NCBI RefSeq assembly: GCF_013618865.1
Contig: NZ_JABSOE010000002.1
Span: forward strand, 1 to 64,000
Origin: Phocaeicola faecicola
GTDB lineage: Bacteria; Bacteroidota; Bacteroidia; Bacteroidales; Bacteroidaceae
Direction: 5' to 3'
DNA: 64,000 nt
Positions 17,101 to 24,122 of the stretch are shown piece by piece. The notes under the pieces were generated by a model, which was given only the letters and a program-made list of their open reading frames with translations, did no database searches and was not told the DNA's origin. Made by a program: the position numbers and the translations under genes. Numbering within the stretch: position 1 is the stretch's first letter; each line of letters starts with the position of its first letter.

Positions 17101-18648
17101 AACGAAGATTTCTCTGCGGCAGAGCAGCAATGGCTGGAAGATGAGTTTGATACCGATTACTACATTCTGCTGGATGTGCGCAACGAGGCAGCAGTAGCCG
17201 GACTGGCGTTGAAGAATTTTGCCATTTATTACTACAATAACATGGTGTACACTTCGTTGTACAAGCAAATCAGCAAGGACCGGTCGCTGGAACAGTATTG
17301 CAGTCAGATGCAGCAATCTGCCAGCAACAAACTGATTGCCATTACCCTGCTGGTGCTGCTGGTAGTGATTTGCCTGGGAGGATACTACATCCTGTTTATC
17401 CGCCGGCGCCTGCAGTACCGTTATCAGATGGAGCAGGTCTTCATTGCCAACAAAGCCATATCTTCGTTCATACAGACATTCGACAAGGCCGATGAAACCT
17501 TCTTCCAGTCGCTGTTGTACAAACTGGGAGATGAAATCAAGGAACTTATCTCTTTTACGGACATGGCAATGGTCATCAATGACGAGGATACCTCAAGCCT
17601 GCAATATCATTATCTGTCGCAGCCTTCTCCGAGGATTACCCAGCAGTTGGAATGGGCGTTCGCTCACCCCGACGTACCTTGTTATGCCGACGGCAACTGG
17701 CTGCTTTTCCCTCTGTTGCTGGAGTTGGGAAATGAGCGTTTCTGCATGGGGGCGCTGGCAGTGAAGACGACCTACCTGCCGGTACGTGAAGCCGACAAGC
17801 TCTTGCTGGAACTGGTGGTGAGCTGTCTTTCGGCCATGCTCTATCAGGTAGTGGTCCGGGTGAAGAGAAAATCCAACGATATCGAACTGGCTCAGGACGA
17901 TGCTTCGCGGATTATTTACGAGGAAAACATGCTCCACGTACAGAACATGGTATTGGACAATTGCCTGTCTACCATCAAGCACGAGACCATCTATTATCCG
18001 AACCGAATCAAACAGATCATCGAGAAACTGTCTGCTGAAACGGCCGAAGGAAAGGATGAAGAAAGCAAGAGTCTGGAAGAAGTGGAAGAACTGATCGGTT
18101 ATTACAAGGAAATCTTTACCTTGCTCAGTTCCTGTGCCGCACGCCAGCTCGATGAGGTAACCTTCCGGCGCACGGAGATTCCGGTAACCCTTCTTTGCGA
18201 TCATGTCCACAAATATTTGCGGAAATCAACTGCCAGACTGAGTGAGCGCATCGAGATTGCGATTGATGCGCCGTCCGACCTGAAGGTGAGCGGAGACAAG
18301 GTACTTCTCTTCCTTCTGCTGGAAAGTCTGGTAAATGACGCCGTCCGTTACCGGGTATCCGGGCAACTGCATCTTCGTGTGCGTCCCGACGGACAGTTTG
18401 TACGGTTCGACTTTACGGATAACCGCCGGACCTTCTCTCAGGAGGAATTGAATGAGCTCTTCTATCCCCGGAAGGAGAAAATCTATCTGGAAAACGGAAA
18501 AGAGTTAGTCGGTACGGAATATCTGATATGCAAGCAAATCATTCGTGAACACGATGAATACGCCGGATGCCGGGGCTGCCGCATCAACGCTCAAAGTGCC
18601 GGAGATGGCGGATTCACCGTCTGGTTTACCATCCCATTGAAAAAATAA
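14161..18648 (+). CDS. Double histidine kinase-like membrane protein with complementary degenerate cores
   Basis: A 1495-residue fusion of two sensor-kinase modules. Module 1 has a signal/anchor (1-20), a periplasmic TPR-like helical sensor (30-430), a membrane helix (437-460), an acidic insertion (about 540-580), a dimerisation helix region and an ATPase domain with N-box LAENARKY (N777), G1 VADTGIGL (803-810) and G2 GHGFGLMNC (845-853). Module 2 begins at M892 with a lipoprotein-like signal ending at C910, then a shorter periplasmic region, a membrane helix (1058-1081), helices with H1274 in LSTIKHETIYYP, and a degenerate ATPase domain (VNDAVRYR, then DNRRT where DxGxG is expected). Aligning CLSTIKH with CLSIVTG puts Gly662 at the His site in module 1. 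The response regulator starts 16 bases later. I recall Bacteroides families DUF5112/DUF5113 with this architecture but cannot confirm. ATG 14158 is an equal start choice. Confidence 0.85.
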   Translation: MKRIIYAFVLLSGIGLCSLPFLPSQTDKVLYQEVDSLNRLSYDLRYKDMAASARAATKAYSEAEKFPGLRMRALNQMGFCAFMRMDFEHAIRLFQRVLEDSNDEIDSMIACVGMMKVCQRTSMNKEFYDYRNRALRHMSRIREDEDLITDEEEKKRLNYAFSEFYIVSGVYFYYLQQHKESMESINSITESMLKNDEAQRLYYEYMRGSGGMYEAESYDQTVMGELDYLVSCLLASRKGGYVYFEANALQGIAELLVFRKNREIIQSGRPSLLHLINDKGMALDSLSLHYAKEALRLFKQYGDWYQISGTYRTIATCYNTLGEPGKALDNLDTALQYVNLHHEKYYHCTDSTDRLQPYVPYSDVSVELQWVENKGIKTVPEWILRLREQLSRTYSAMDCKLESDYNRNIYLDLLDYTRQDKALESRYESLGKEMRQLNFLLLLAAGGAVTLLLLFVVLNKYWKRRNQRYMEQLKSVFELCRKTISSIPAQTEDPLEMSESIKDFISADMQQLFNFKQIEIQLVSDKGMEDEVDEESCRSEEEEGFIGPEEETVWNDTSDEVLSESVEDNGEWDSRELRLPGSQKVVGKIRFISSGPLSREKQEMLELILPYVAWALQNGVNLICLDDEIKQVEKNYYVHEQHLIENKRKNTVKKACLSIVTGMLPYIDRIVNETRKLNTELLTRTEEVKRNRITYIDELITQINEYNEILALWIKVRQGALSLHIESFPLQPLFAVVEKSRRAYETKHQTLLITPTDAVVKADRALTLFMINTLAENARKYTPEGGKIHIYAEETEDYIEISVADTGIGLSAKDISHILDEKVYDSSAIGMEDAADTSVLKKQKGHGFGLMNCKGIIEKYRKTNPVFGVCRFFIESALGKGSRFCFRLPKGMKRIGVLLWGWILLAGTGCTFTQPESAVPSALPADTLLNTANQYANKVYQCNVDGEYAQALVFADSVFKYMNTHYLATSGRKAPLLKIYNEDFSAAEQQWLEDEFDTDYYILLDVRNEAAVAGLALKNFAIYYYNNMVYTSLYKQISKDRSLEQYCSQMQQSASNKLIAITLLVLLVVICLGGYYILFIRRRLQYRYQMEQVFIANKAISSFIQTFDKADETFFQSLLYKLGDEIKELISFTDMAMVINDEDTSSLQYHYLSQPSPRITQQLEWAFAHPDVPCYADGNWLLFPLLLELGNERFCMGALAVKTTYLPVREADKLLLELVVSCLSAMLYQVVVRVKRKSNDIELAQDDASRIIYEENMLHVQNMVLDNCLSTIKHETIYYPNRIKQIIEKLSAETAEGKDEESKSLEEVEELIGYYKEIFTLLSSCAARQLDEVTFRRTEIPVTLLCDHVHKYLRKSTARLSERIEIAIDAPSDLKVSGDKVLLFLLLESLVNDAVRYRVSGQLHLRVRPDGQFVRFDFTDNRRTFSQEELNELFYPRKEKIYLENGKELVGTEYLICKQIIREHDEYAGCRGCRINAQSAGDGGFTVWFTIPLKK

Positions 18649-18664
18649 ACAGAAACAAATAACT

Positions 18665-19387
18665 ATGGAAAAATTTAAAGTCATTATTGTAGAAGATGTC
18701 AAGCTGGAGCTGAAAGGCACCGAAGAAATATTCAGAAACGAAATTCCCAATGCAGAGGTCATCGGTACGGCCATGACAGAAGCCGATTTCTGGGAACTGC
18801 TGGCCAAGCAGATGCCCGATATGGTCTTGCTGGACTTAGGACTGGGTGGTTCCACTACCATCGGTGTGGAAATCTGTGCCCGCCTGCACCGGGAGCATCC
18901 TTCCTTGAAGGTACTGATCTTTACCGGTGAGGTACTGAATGAGAAACTGTGGGTAGATGCCCTGCAGGCAGGAGCGGACGGTATTATCCTGAAGACAGGA
19001 GAACTGCTGACGGCAACCGATGTGGAAGCGGTGATGGCAGGAAAGAAACTGGTGTTCAATTATCCGATCCTGGAAAAGATTGTGGAACGCTTCAAACAGT
19101 CGGTATGTGCCGAGCAAAAGCGGCAGGAAGCCATCATCCACTATGACATCGACGAATACGACGAGCGTCTGCTGCGTCATCTTGCACTGGGATATACCAA
19201 GGAAATGATTACCAACCTGCGGGCGATGCCGTTCGGTATCAAATCCATCGAGAAGCGGCAGAATGACCTGATCAGCCGTCTGTTCCGCCCAGAAGAACGT
19301 ACGGGAGTCAATGCCTGCCGGCTGGTTACCCGTGCCCTGGAACTGAGAATTTTGGACATAGACAATCTGGAACCCGATGAAGAATAG
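18665..19387 (+). CDS. Response regulator, receiver plus LuxR-type HTH
   Basis: A 240-residue protein. The receiver domain (1-125) keeps the acidic pocket E10-D11, the phosphorylation Asp D57 in MVLLDLGLGG, T87 and K110, so it should be phosphorylated. The C-terminal part (about 163-232) is a LuxR/NarL-like helix-turn-helix (LLRHLALGYTKEMI ... SIEKRQNDLISRLF) that probably binds DNA. It starts 16 bases after the double kinase, its presumed partner, and overlaps the next gene by 11 bases, so the three form one operon. The length between receiver and HTH is longer than in NarL, and the tail after the HTH is acidic. Confidence 0.9.
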   Translation: MEKFKVIIVEDVKLELKGTEEIFRNEIPNAEVIGTAMTEADFWELLAKQMPDMVLLDLGLGGSTTIGVEICARLHREHPSLKVLIFTGEVLNEKLWVDALQAGADGIILKTGELLTATDVEAVMAGKKLVFNYPILEKIVERFKQSVCAEQKRQEAIIHYDIDEYDERLLRHLALGYTKEMITNLRAMPFGIKSIEKRQNDLISRLFRPEERTGVNACRLVTRALELRILDIDNLEPDEE

Positions 19388-20102
19388 ACATTACATACAT
19401 CCGGCTACCCTGTTCTTTGTATTGTCCGTTGTCGTCGTATTGCTTTCCTGGATAGGCAACATCTACGGATGGGAAGGTGTGCGCAACCTGCTCAGTGCCG
19501 AAGGCCTGCGCTGGAAGTTGCGTACCGTGGGAGATACCTTCCTGAACGTACCTTTCCTGGGCGACATGATGATTCTCTTTCTCGGAGGCGGCCTGGCCGT
19601 ACACTCCGGATGGAGTGCCGCAAGTCTTAAGTTGCTGAAGAAAAGAAGCCAACTGTCGCGGCGGGAACTGAAAGCCTGGCTCATGGGGACGGTCTGCGGA
19701 ATCATCATCCTGCTGTTATGGGGAATACTTGCCTGGGGGCCATGGGGAGGATTGCGAAGCATCAGCGGAGGGATATCAGATTCTCCGCTGCAGGAGGGGA
19801 GTGCCTGCATACTTTCTGCTATCCTGGGTATCACCGGACTGGTCTATGGCTATGCAGTCGATTTCTATCATTCCGACAAGGACATTGTCCGCGGAATGGC
19901 CTTCGGCTTCATCCGTTTTCCCGAATTTTTCGTCACTCTTTTTTTCGTGGTACAGTTTTTCGGGGACCTGGAATATACCCGTCTGACGCAATGTCTGGGC
20001 ATACAGACCGGAATCATGAAAATCATCTATGTTTTGTCCATTCTTCTTTCGTTAAGCTTTGCGTTAGGCAAAAAAAAGTCTATCTTTGCGCACATTAATT
20101 AA
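19377..20102 (+). CDS. Multi-pass membrane protein of the double-kinase operon
   Basis: A 241-residue inner membrane protein with about six hydrophobic segments (near residues 10-26, 60-77, 104-124, 142-162, 175-195 and 210-232). The first segment, HPATLFFVLSVVVVLLSW, looks like the start of AbgT-type aminobenzoyl-glutamate transporters, but the protein is about half that length and I see no further match. It overlaps the response regulator by 11 bases, which suggests translational coupling and a shared role, perhaps as an additional sensor or as the target of the pathway. Function unknown. Its 3' end contains the promoter of the next gene. Confidence 0.75.
   Translation: MKNRHYIHPATLFFVLSVVVVLLSWIGNIYGWEGVRNLLSAEGLRWKLRTVGDTFLNVPFLGDMMILFLGGGLAVHSGWSAASLKLLKKRSQLSRRELKAWLMGTVCGIIILLLWGILAWGPWGGLRSISGGISDSPLQEGSACILSAILGITGLVYGYAVDFYHSDKDIVRGMAFGFIRFPEFFVTLFFVVQFFGDLEYTRLTQCLGIQTGIMKIIYVLSILLSLSFALGKKKSIFAHIN
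20058..20088 (+). promoter_or_regulatory. Promoter of the TlpA-like lipoprotein gene
   Basis: TTTG (20058-20061), 19 bases, TATCTTTG (20081-20088): a textbook Bacteroidetes promoter placed inside the end of the preceding gene. The leader is about 27 bases. Confidence 0.8.
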
Positions 20103-20121
20103 TCAACTAAATAAAAAAGGT

Positions 20122-21222
20122 ATGAATAAAATGATGTTGCTGGCTGCTGCCGGCGTGTTTGCTTTGGCTTCTTGCCAGGAAAAAAGCGGATATACCATCA
20201 AAGGTACATCTGAAGGAATTAAAGATGGTGAGGTTGTTTACCTGCAGGATATGGTAGACGGTGAATTGGTGAAATTGGACTCTGCGGTAGTAACTCAGGG
20301 AGCTTTTGAATTCAAGGGTACTCCTGATTCAGTTACTGTAAGCCGTTATGTAACTTATATGAAAGACAACCTCCGCCTGTTGTCAATGGTGTTCCTGGAA
20401 AACGGAAACATTCAGGTACATCTGGAACGCGGAAACAACAAGGTATCCGGAACATTGTGCAACGATGCTTACCAGCAGTTCATGGATAAATACATTGCCA
20501 TGAACAAGGAAATGAATCAGATTTACCGCACTATGCGTACTGACTCTACACTGACTGACGATCAGTTGAAGGAAATGGAAGCACAGCTGACACAGAAAGA
20601 CAGCCTGAACAACGTAATGGTTTGCGAAACTGTAGAAGCTAACATCGGCAACCTGATGGGTGTACAGTTGCTGGCTACTTACGCCGATGCTTTCGAACTG
20701 GACAAGGTAAAGGAATTGCTGGGTAAGGTACCTGCATCTTATACAAACAATCCGGAAATCCTGCAGTTGAAAGAACGTGTAGAAATCCTGAGCAAGACTG
20801 CAGTAGGTCAGAAATACACTGACTTCTCAATGAATACTCCGGAAGGTGAAACAGTTAAACTGTCAGACTTCGTATCAAAGAACAAGTATACTTTGATTGA
20901 TTTCTGGGCTAGCTGGTGCGGACCTTGCCGTAAGGAAATGCCGAACGTAGTGGCTGCTTACAAGGCTTACCAGGCAAAAGGTTTCGGTATCGTAGGTGTT
21001 TCTTTGGATAACGATGCAGAAGCTTGGAAACGTGCCATCAAAGACCTGAACATCACTTGGGCTCAGATGTCTGACCTGAAAGGATGGGCTTGCGAAGGTG
21101 CTAAGTTGTACGGTGTACGTGCCATCCCTGCAACAGTATTGGTTGACCAGGAAGGTACTATCATTGCGCGCGACTTGCGTGGTGATGACATCGCTGCTAA
21201 ATTGGCTGAACTGCTGAAATAA
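20122..21222 (+). CDS. DUF4369/TlpA-like thiol-disulfide lipoprotein
   Basis: A 366-residue lipoprotein. Residues 1-18 form a type II signal with lipobox LASC. Residues 20-230 are a DUF4369-like beta domain followed by helices. Residues 232-366 are a thioredoxin/TlpA domain with active site FWASWCGPCRKEMP (C266, C269) and the cis-Pro in VRAIPATVLVD. It should reduce or isomerise disulfides in periplasmic or surface proteins. The start at 20122 (MNKMMLLAAAG) follows the strong promoter and gives a good signal peptide. The gene ends in its own terminator, so it is probably independent of the kinase operon upstream. Confidence 0.9.
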   Translation: MNKMMLLAAAGVFALASCQEKSGYTIKGTSEGIKDGEVVYLQDMVDGELVKLDSAVVTQGAFEFKGTPDSVTVSRYVTYMKDNLRLLSMVFLENGNIQVHLERGNNKVSGTLCNDAYQQFMDKYIAMNKEMNQIYRTMRTDSTLTDDQLKEMEAQLTQKDSLNNVMVCETVEANIGNLMGVQLLATYADAFELDKVKELLGKVPASYTNNPEILQLKERVEILSKTAVGQKYTDFSMNTPEGETVKLSDFVSKNKYTLIDFWASWCGPCRKEMPNVVAAYKAYQAKGFGIVGVSLDNDAEAWKRAIKDLNITWAQMSDLKGWACEGAKLYGVRAIPATVLVDQEGTIIARDLRGDDIAAKLAELLK

Positions 21223-21253
21223 GTTGCTGAAAACAATATAGTCACTGCATTAT

Positions 21254-21299
21254 AAAATCTCCCTATTCTGCCGTAAAGGTAGGATGGGGAGATTTTTCT
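21254..21299 (+). terminator. Terminator after the TlpA-like gene
   Basis: AAATCTCCC (21255-21263) pairs with GGGGAGATTTTT (21286-21297), with a T-rich tail. Confidence 0.75.
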
Positions 21300-21508
21300 T
21301 TATCTATCTTCGAGGGTATTCCGGGAATCCTGCAGGAAACAAGATGTTTGTCGGTCTCACATCTGCTGCCAAACGCTGATTGAACATTACATCAAGGGGG
21401 ACAACGCAATGAGCGCAATGCTTGCAGCGTTTCGCATCACATCGCTTTGAAGACACTCAGGTATAAATTGAAACGTAAATAGAAGGATGCAGTCCTTTAT
21501 ACACACAA
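21300..21508. other. Intergenic stretch without a gene
   Basis: Convergent intergenic space. The short open frames here have no recognisable content. Confidence 0.5.
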
Positions 21509-21552
21509 CCGGCCGGAGAATTCTTTCGTATCTGAAAGGCTTCTCCGGCCGG
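21509..21552 (-). terminator. Perfect GC-rich hairpin downstream of the TPR protein
   Basis: CCGGCCGGAGAA (21509-21520) pairs perfectly with TTCTCCGGCCGG (21541-21552) across a 20-base loop. It lies 60 bases past the stop of the minus-strand operon. The T tract is poor in both directions, so it may be a processing or RNA-stability hairpin rather than a simple terminator. Confidence 0.5.
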
Positions 21553-21612
21553 CTATATTCAGTGCGGTCGACCACTCCGGTACCAGTACTGTTCCGTTAC
21601 GGTTTTCCCGTC

Positions 21613-23313
21613 TTATTTTCCATACTTCTCAATCAGCTCACCTGCTACCGTATCACCCATTTCACTGGCTTTCTGCAAATGCGCCAATCCTTCTTTCTTC
21701 TTTCCATGCTGCAGTTCCGCATATCCCAGCATACGGTAAGTCGAAGCCTCGTCCGGGTTCAGCGTCAATGCCTTCTCCAGTGCCTGGATGGCTTCTTCCA
21801 AGCGGTTCAGACGCAGATGAATACCTCCTTTTTCTGCCCAATAACCGGCATTAGAAGGATCCATTTCAATGGCCTGGTTGATGTCATTGATGGCCTGCTG
21901 ATACATTCTGCACTGCATTTCCGCCTGTTCACGGATCAGATAGAATTCGGCAGATACCCGTCCCATCATCGCATCATGGAACAGATTATAATCGATGACA
22001 GCCTCCCGATACATCTTACTATCCAGCTTCAGTCGCGCTCTCTCATAGATGTAAGGAGCCGCCTCCTGTCCGTAAGGCTGATTATAAGTGCTTACGGCAC
22101 TGTCCAGCAAGGCAATCACTTCTTTCTTGTCACTGCCTTCTGTCAGTTCCTTGGCCTTTGCCGCTGCATAATAGCTCGCTGCAGAAGCCAGGTTGCTCTT
22201 GTTCACCTGCTCGTAAGCTCCATAAGCCTCCGGATATTTCTGCATGGCAAAATAGATATCTCCCTGCAGCTGGTAATAAATCGGTTCCTGAGCCGCCTCC
22301 AGTGCCTGGTTTACTTCCGAGAGTGCCCGTTCATAGTCCCATCCTTTCTGACGCTTGTCCGCTTCAGTATTCACCACGTACGAGTGAATCAGTTTGGCAA
22401 TCTGGTAATGTGCCTCGTCCTTCTTGGCACTGACCTCTTCCGCCTTCTTGATGTCCTCTTCCGCCAGCGCTACATCCGCTTCCACACCCGTATTGATGTA
22501 ATACGTTGCACGACGGATATATCCTTCCATGTTCTGCGGATACTGACCAATGAAATCATTCAGCAAATTCAGGTAATCTTCCGCCTTCAACTGCGAAGAA
22601 GCCATATACAGATACACCAACGCCTGCGACTCATCTTCCGGCAGTCCCTTCTTGATTCCGATGGTATTCAGCGTATAATCGTTGAATGACAAAGCCGATA
22701 TGCTCAGCGCAGCCGCATAGTCTACACCGATGGCATAACTCTCTTTTCCGTCCTTGTCCGTGCTTTTCTGCATCAGTCCCAGCACCTCACCTCCGGCATT
22801 CATCACCGGACAGCTCACCGATTTGTCCGTAGCCTGCAGGTTCAGTGTATAATACAACGACTGGTTGCCGATGCTGTCCACCTTTGCCACCGTACCGCTC
22901 AGACCTGCTTCCGCCTTCTGGGTAGCGTAGGGGAGCAGGTAGACCGTTTCGCCCTTGCTCACACCCGTCGGAGCCATGGTCAGCGCCACAATCTTCTTGT
23001 CAGCCACTGTCTTGAACTTGATTACATCGTACATGTCATTCGCTCCCATGATGTAGCGCACAGGCAATTCCTTGCCGTCGGCCGTAATGACTACCGCATG
23101 ATCCGCACCCTTAAAGAGCGAATAATCCGAAACAGCCGTTCCGTTCTCATCGATATAAAAGCCGTTTCCGGTATTCAGGATCTTATTGTCGGCCGTATAG
23201 GTGATTACAGAGAATACCGCCTTGCGAGCCTTGTTGGCCCATTTGGGAAGTCCCTGAGCCATCCCCGTATGAAAAAGCATTCCGCAAGCCAGTATACAGA
23301 TTATTTTCTTCAT
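21613..23313 (-). CDS. Trypsin-fold TPR protein without catalytic residues
   Basis: A 566-residue secreted protein: signal peptide (1-19), a chymotrypsin/HtrA-like double barrel (25-210), then TPR helices (230-560). The barrel pattern is clear (GNGFYIDENGTAVSDYSLF, then MYDVIKFK, then SVSCPVMNAGGEVLGL), but where active relatives read TNxHV this one has SDYSL, and where they read GNSGGP it has KSVSCP. The His and Ser of the triad therefore look lost and only the Asp remains. It is probably a binding or scaffold protein in the periplasm or outer membrane. It is the last gene of the dnaN-to-rlmB operon (29-base gap). The TPR part resembles chaperone-type repeats (ALTLNPDEASTYRMLG). Confidence 0.8.
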   Translation of the reverse strand: MKKIICILACGMLFHTGMAQGLPKWANKARKAVFSVITYTADNKILNTGNGFYIDENGTAVSDYSLFKGADHAVVITADGKELPVRYIMGANDMYDVIKFKTVADKKIVALTMAPTGVSKGETVYLLPYATQKAEAGLSGTVAKVDSIGNQSLYYTLNLQATDKSVSCPVMNAGGEVLGLMQKSTDKDGKESYAIGVDYAAALSISALSFNDYTLNTIGIKKGLPEDESQALVYLYMASSQLKAEDYLNLLNDFIGQYPQNMEGYIRRATYYINTGVEADVALAEEDIKKAEEVSAKKDEAHYQIAKLIHSYVVNTEADKRQKGWDYERALSEVNQALEAAQEPIYYQLQGDIYFAMQKYPEAYGAYEQVNKSNLASAASYYAAAKAKELTEGSDKKEVIALLDSAVSTYNQPYGQEAAPYIYERARLKLDSKMYREAVIDYNLFHDAMMGRVSAEFYLIREQAEMQCRMYQQAINDINQAIEMDPSNAGYWAEKGGIHLRLNRLEEAIQALEKALTLNPDEASTYRMLGYAELQHGKKKEGLAHLQKASEMGDTVAGELIEKYGK

Positions 23314-23342
23314 GATTCCATTAATTTAAATACATCCTACCT

Positions 23343-24095
23343 TTATTTTTCTTCGGAGAAGCCGCGCTGCTTCACTGCCTCATAAATCAAGATTCCCGCA
23401 GCCACCGATACGTTCAGTGACTCAATGTTTCCGAACAGCGGAATCTTGATCCACTCGTCGCAGAGTGCCAGGTGCTCATAAGGCACTCCCGTATCTTCCG
23501 CACCCATGATGATGCAGGTAGGATCGGTATAACAAGCCTTGGTATAGTCGTAGTCTCCCTTTTCCGTAGCCGCTACAATCTTGAATCCGCAATCCTTCAG
23601 GTACTTGATGGTCTGCGTCAGGTTGCTCTCACGGCATACCGGCAGCGTGTGCAGGGCACCGGCCGAAGTCTTGATGGCATCCGCATTCACGCTCACGCTG
23701 TTCTTCGAAGGAATTACAATGGCATCGACTCCGGCACACTCACACGTACGGGCGATGGCACCGAAATTGCGCACGTCGGTCACCCCGTCGAGCATGATGA
23801 GCAACGGATTCTTTCCCTGTTCGAAAAGATAGGGAACGATGTCTTCCGTCCGCTGATAGGCAATGGGAGAGATGAAAGCCACGACTCCCTGATGATTCTT
23901 CTTCGTAATGCGGTTCAGGCGTTCCACCGGTACGCGCTGCACCGGAATAAACGTATCCTTCAGTACGGCAAAAAGCTCTTTCGACAAATCGCTCTGAATA
24001 TCCTTCTTCACCAGTACCTTGTCGATTTCCTTTCCGGCCTGTACCGCTTCAATCACGGCTCTGACGCCAAATATCATTTCATTTTTCTCAAACAT
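23343..24095 (-). CDS. rlmB: 23S rRNA 2'-O-methyltransferase, TrmH/RlmB family
   Basis: A 250-residue SPOUT methyltransferase. In E. coli RlmB methylates the ribose of G2251 in the ribosomal P loop. An N-terminal L30e-like substrate-binding domain (1-80) precedes the knotted catalytic domain with motif 1 NFGAIARTCECAG, motif 2 IIMGAEDTGV and motif 3 IPLFGNIESLNVSVAAGI. Length and motifs are normal for the family. Position in the operon: 27 bases after recN and 29 bases before the protease-fold protein. Confidence 0.9.
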   Translation of the reverse strand: MFEKNEMIFGVRAVIEAVQAGKEIDKVLVKKDIQSDLSKELFAVLKDTFIPVQRVPVERLNRITKKNHQGVVAFISPIAYQRTEDIVPYLFEQGKNPLLIMLDGVTDVRNFGAIARTCECAGVDAIVIPSKNSVSVNADAIKTSAGALHTLPVCRESNLTQTIKYLKDCGFKIVAATEKGDYDYTKACYTDPTCIIMGAEDTGVPYEHLALCDEWIKIPLFGNIESLNVSVAAGILIYEAVKQRGFSEEK

Positions 24096-24122
24096 ATCAC
24101 TTTCTTAATTTGTCATTTATAC

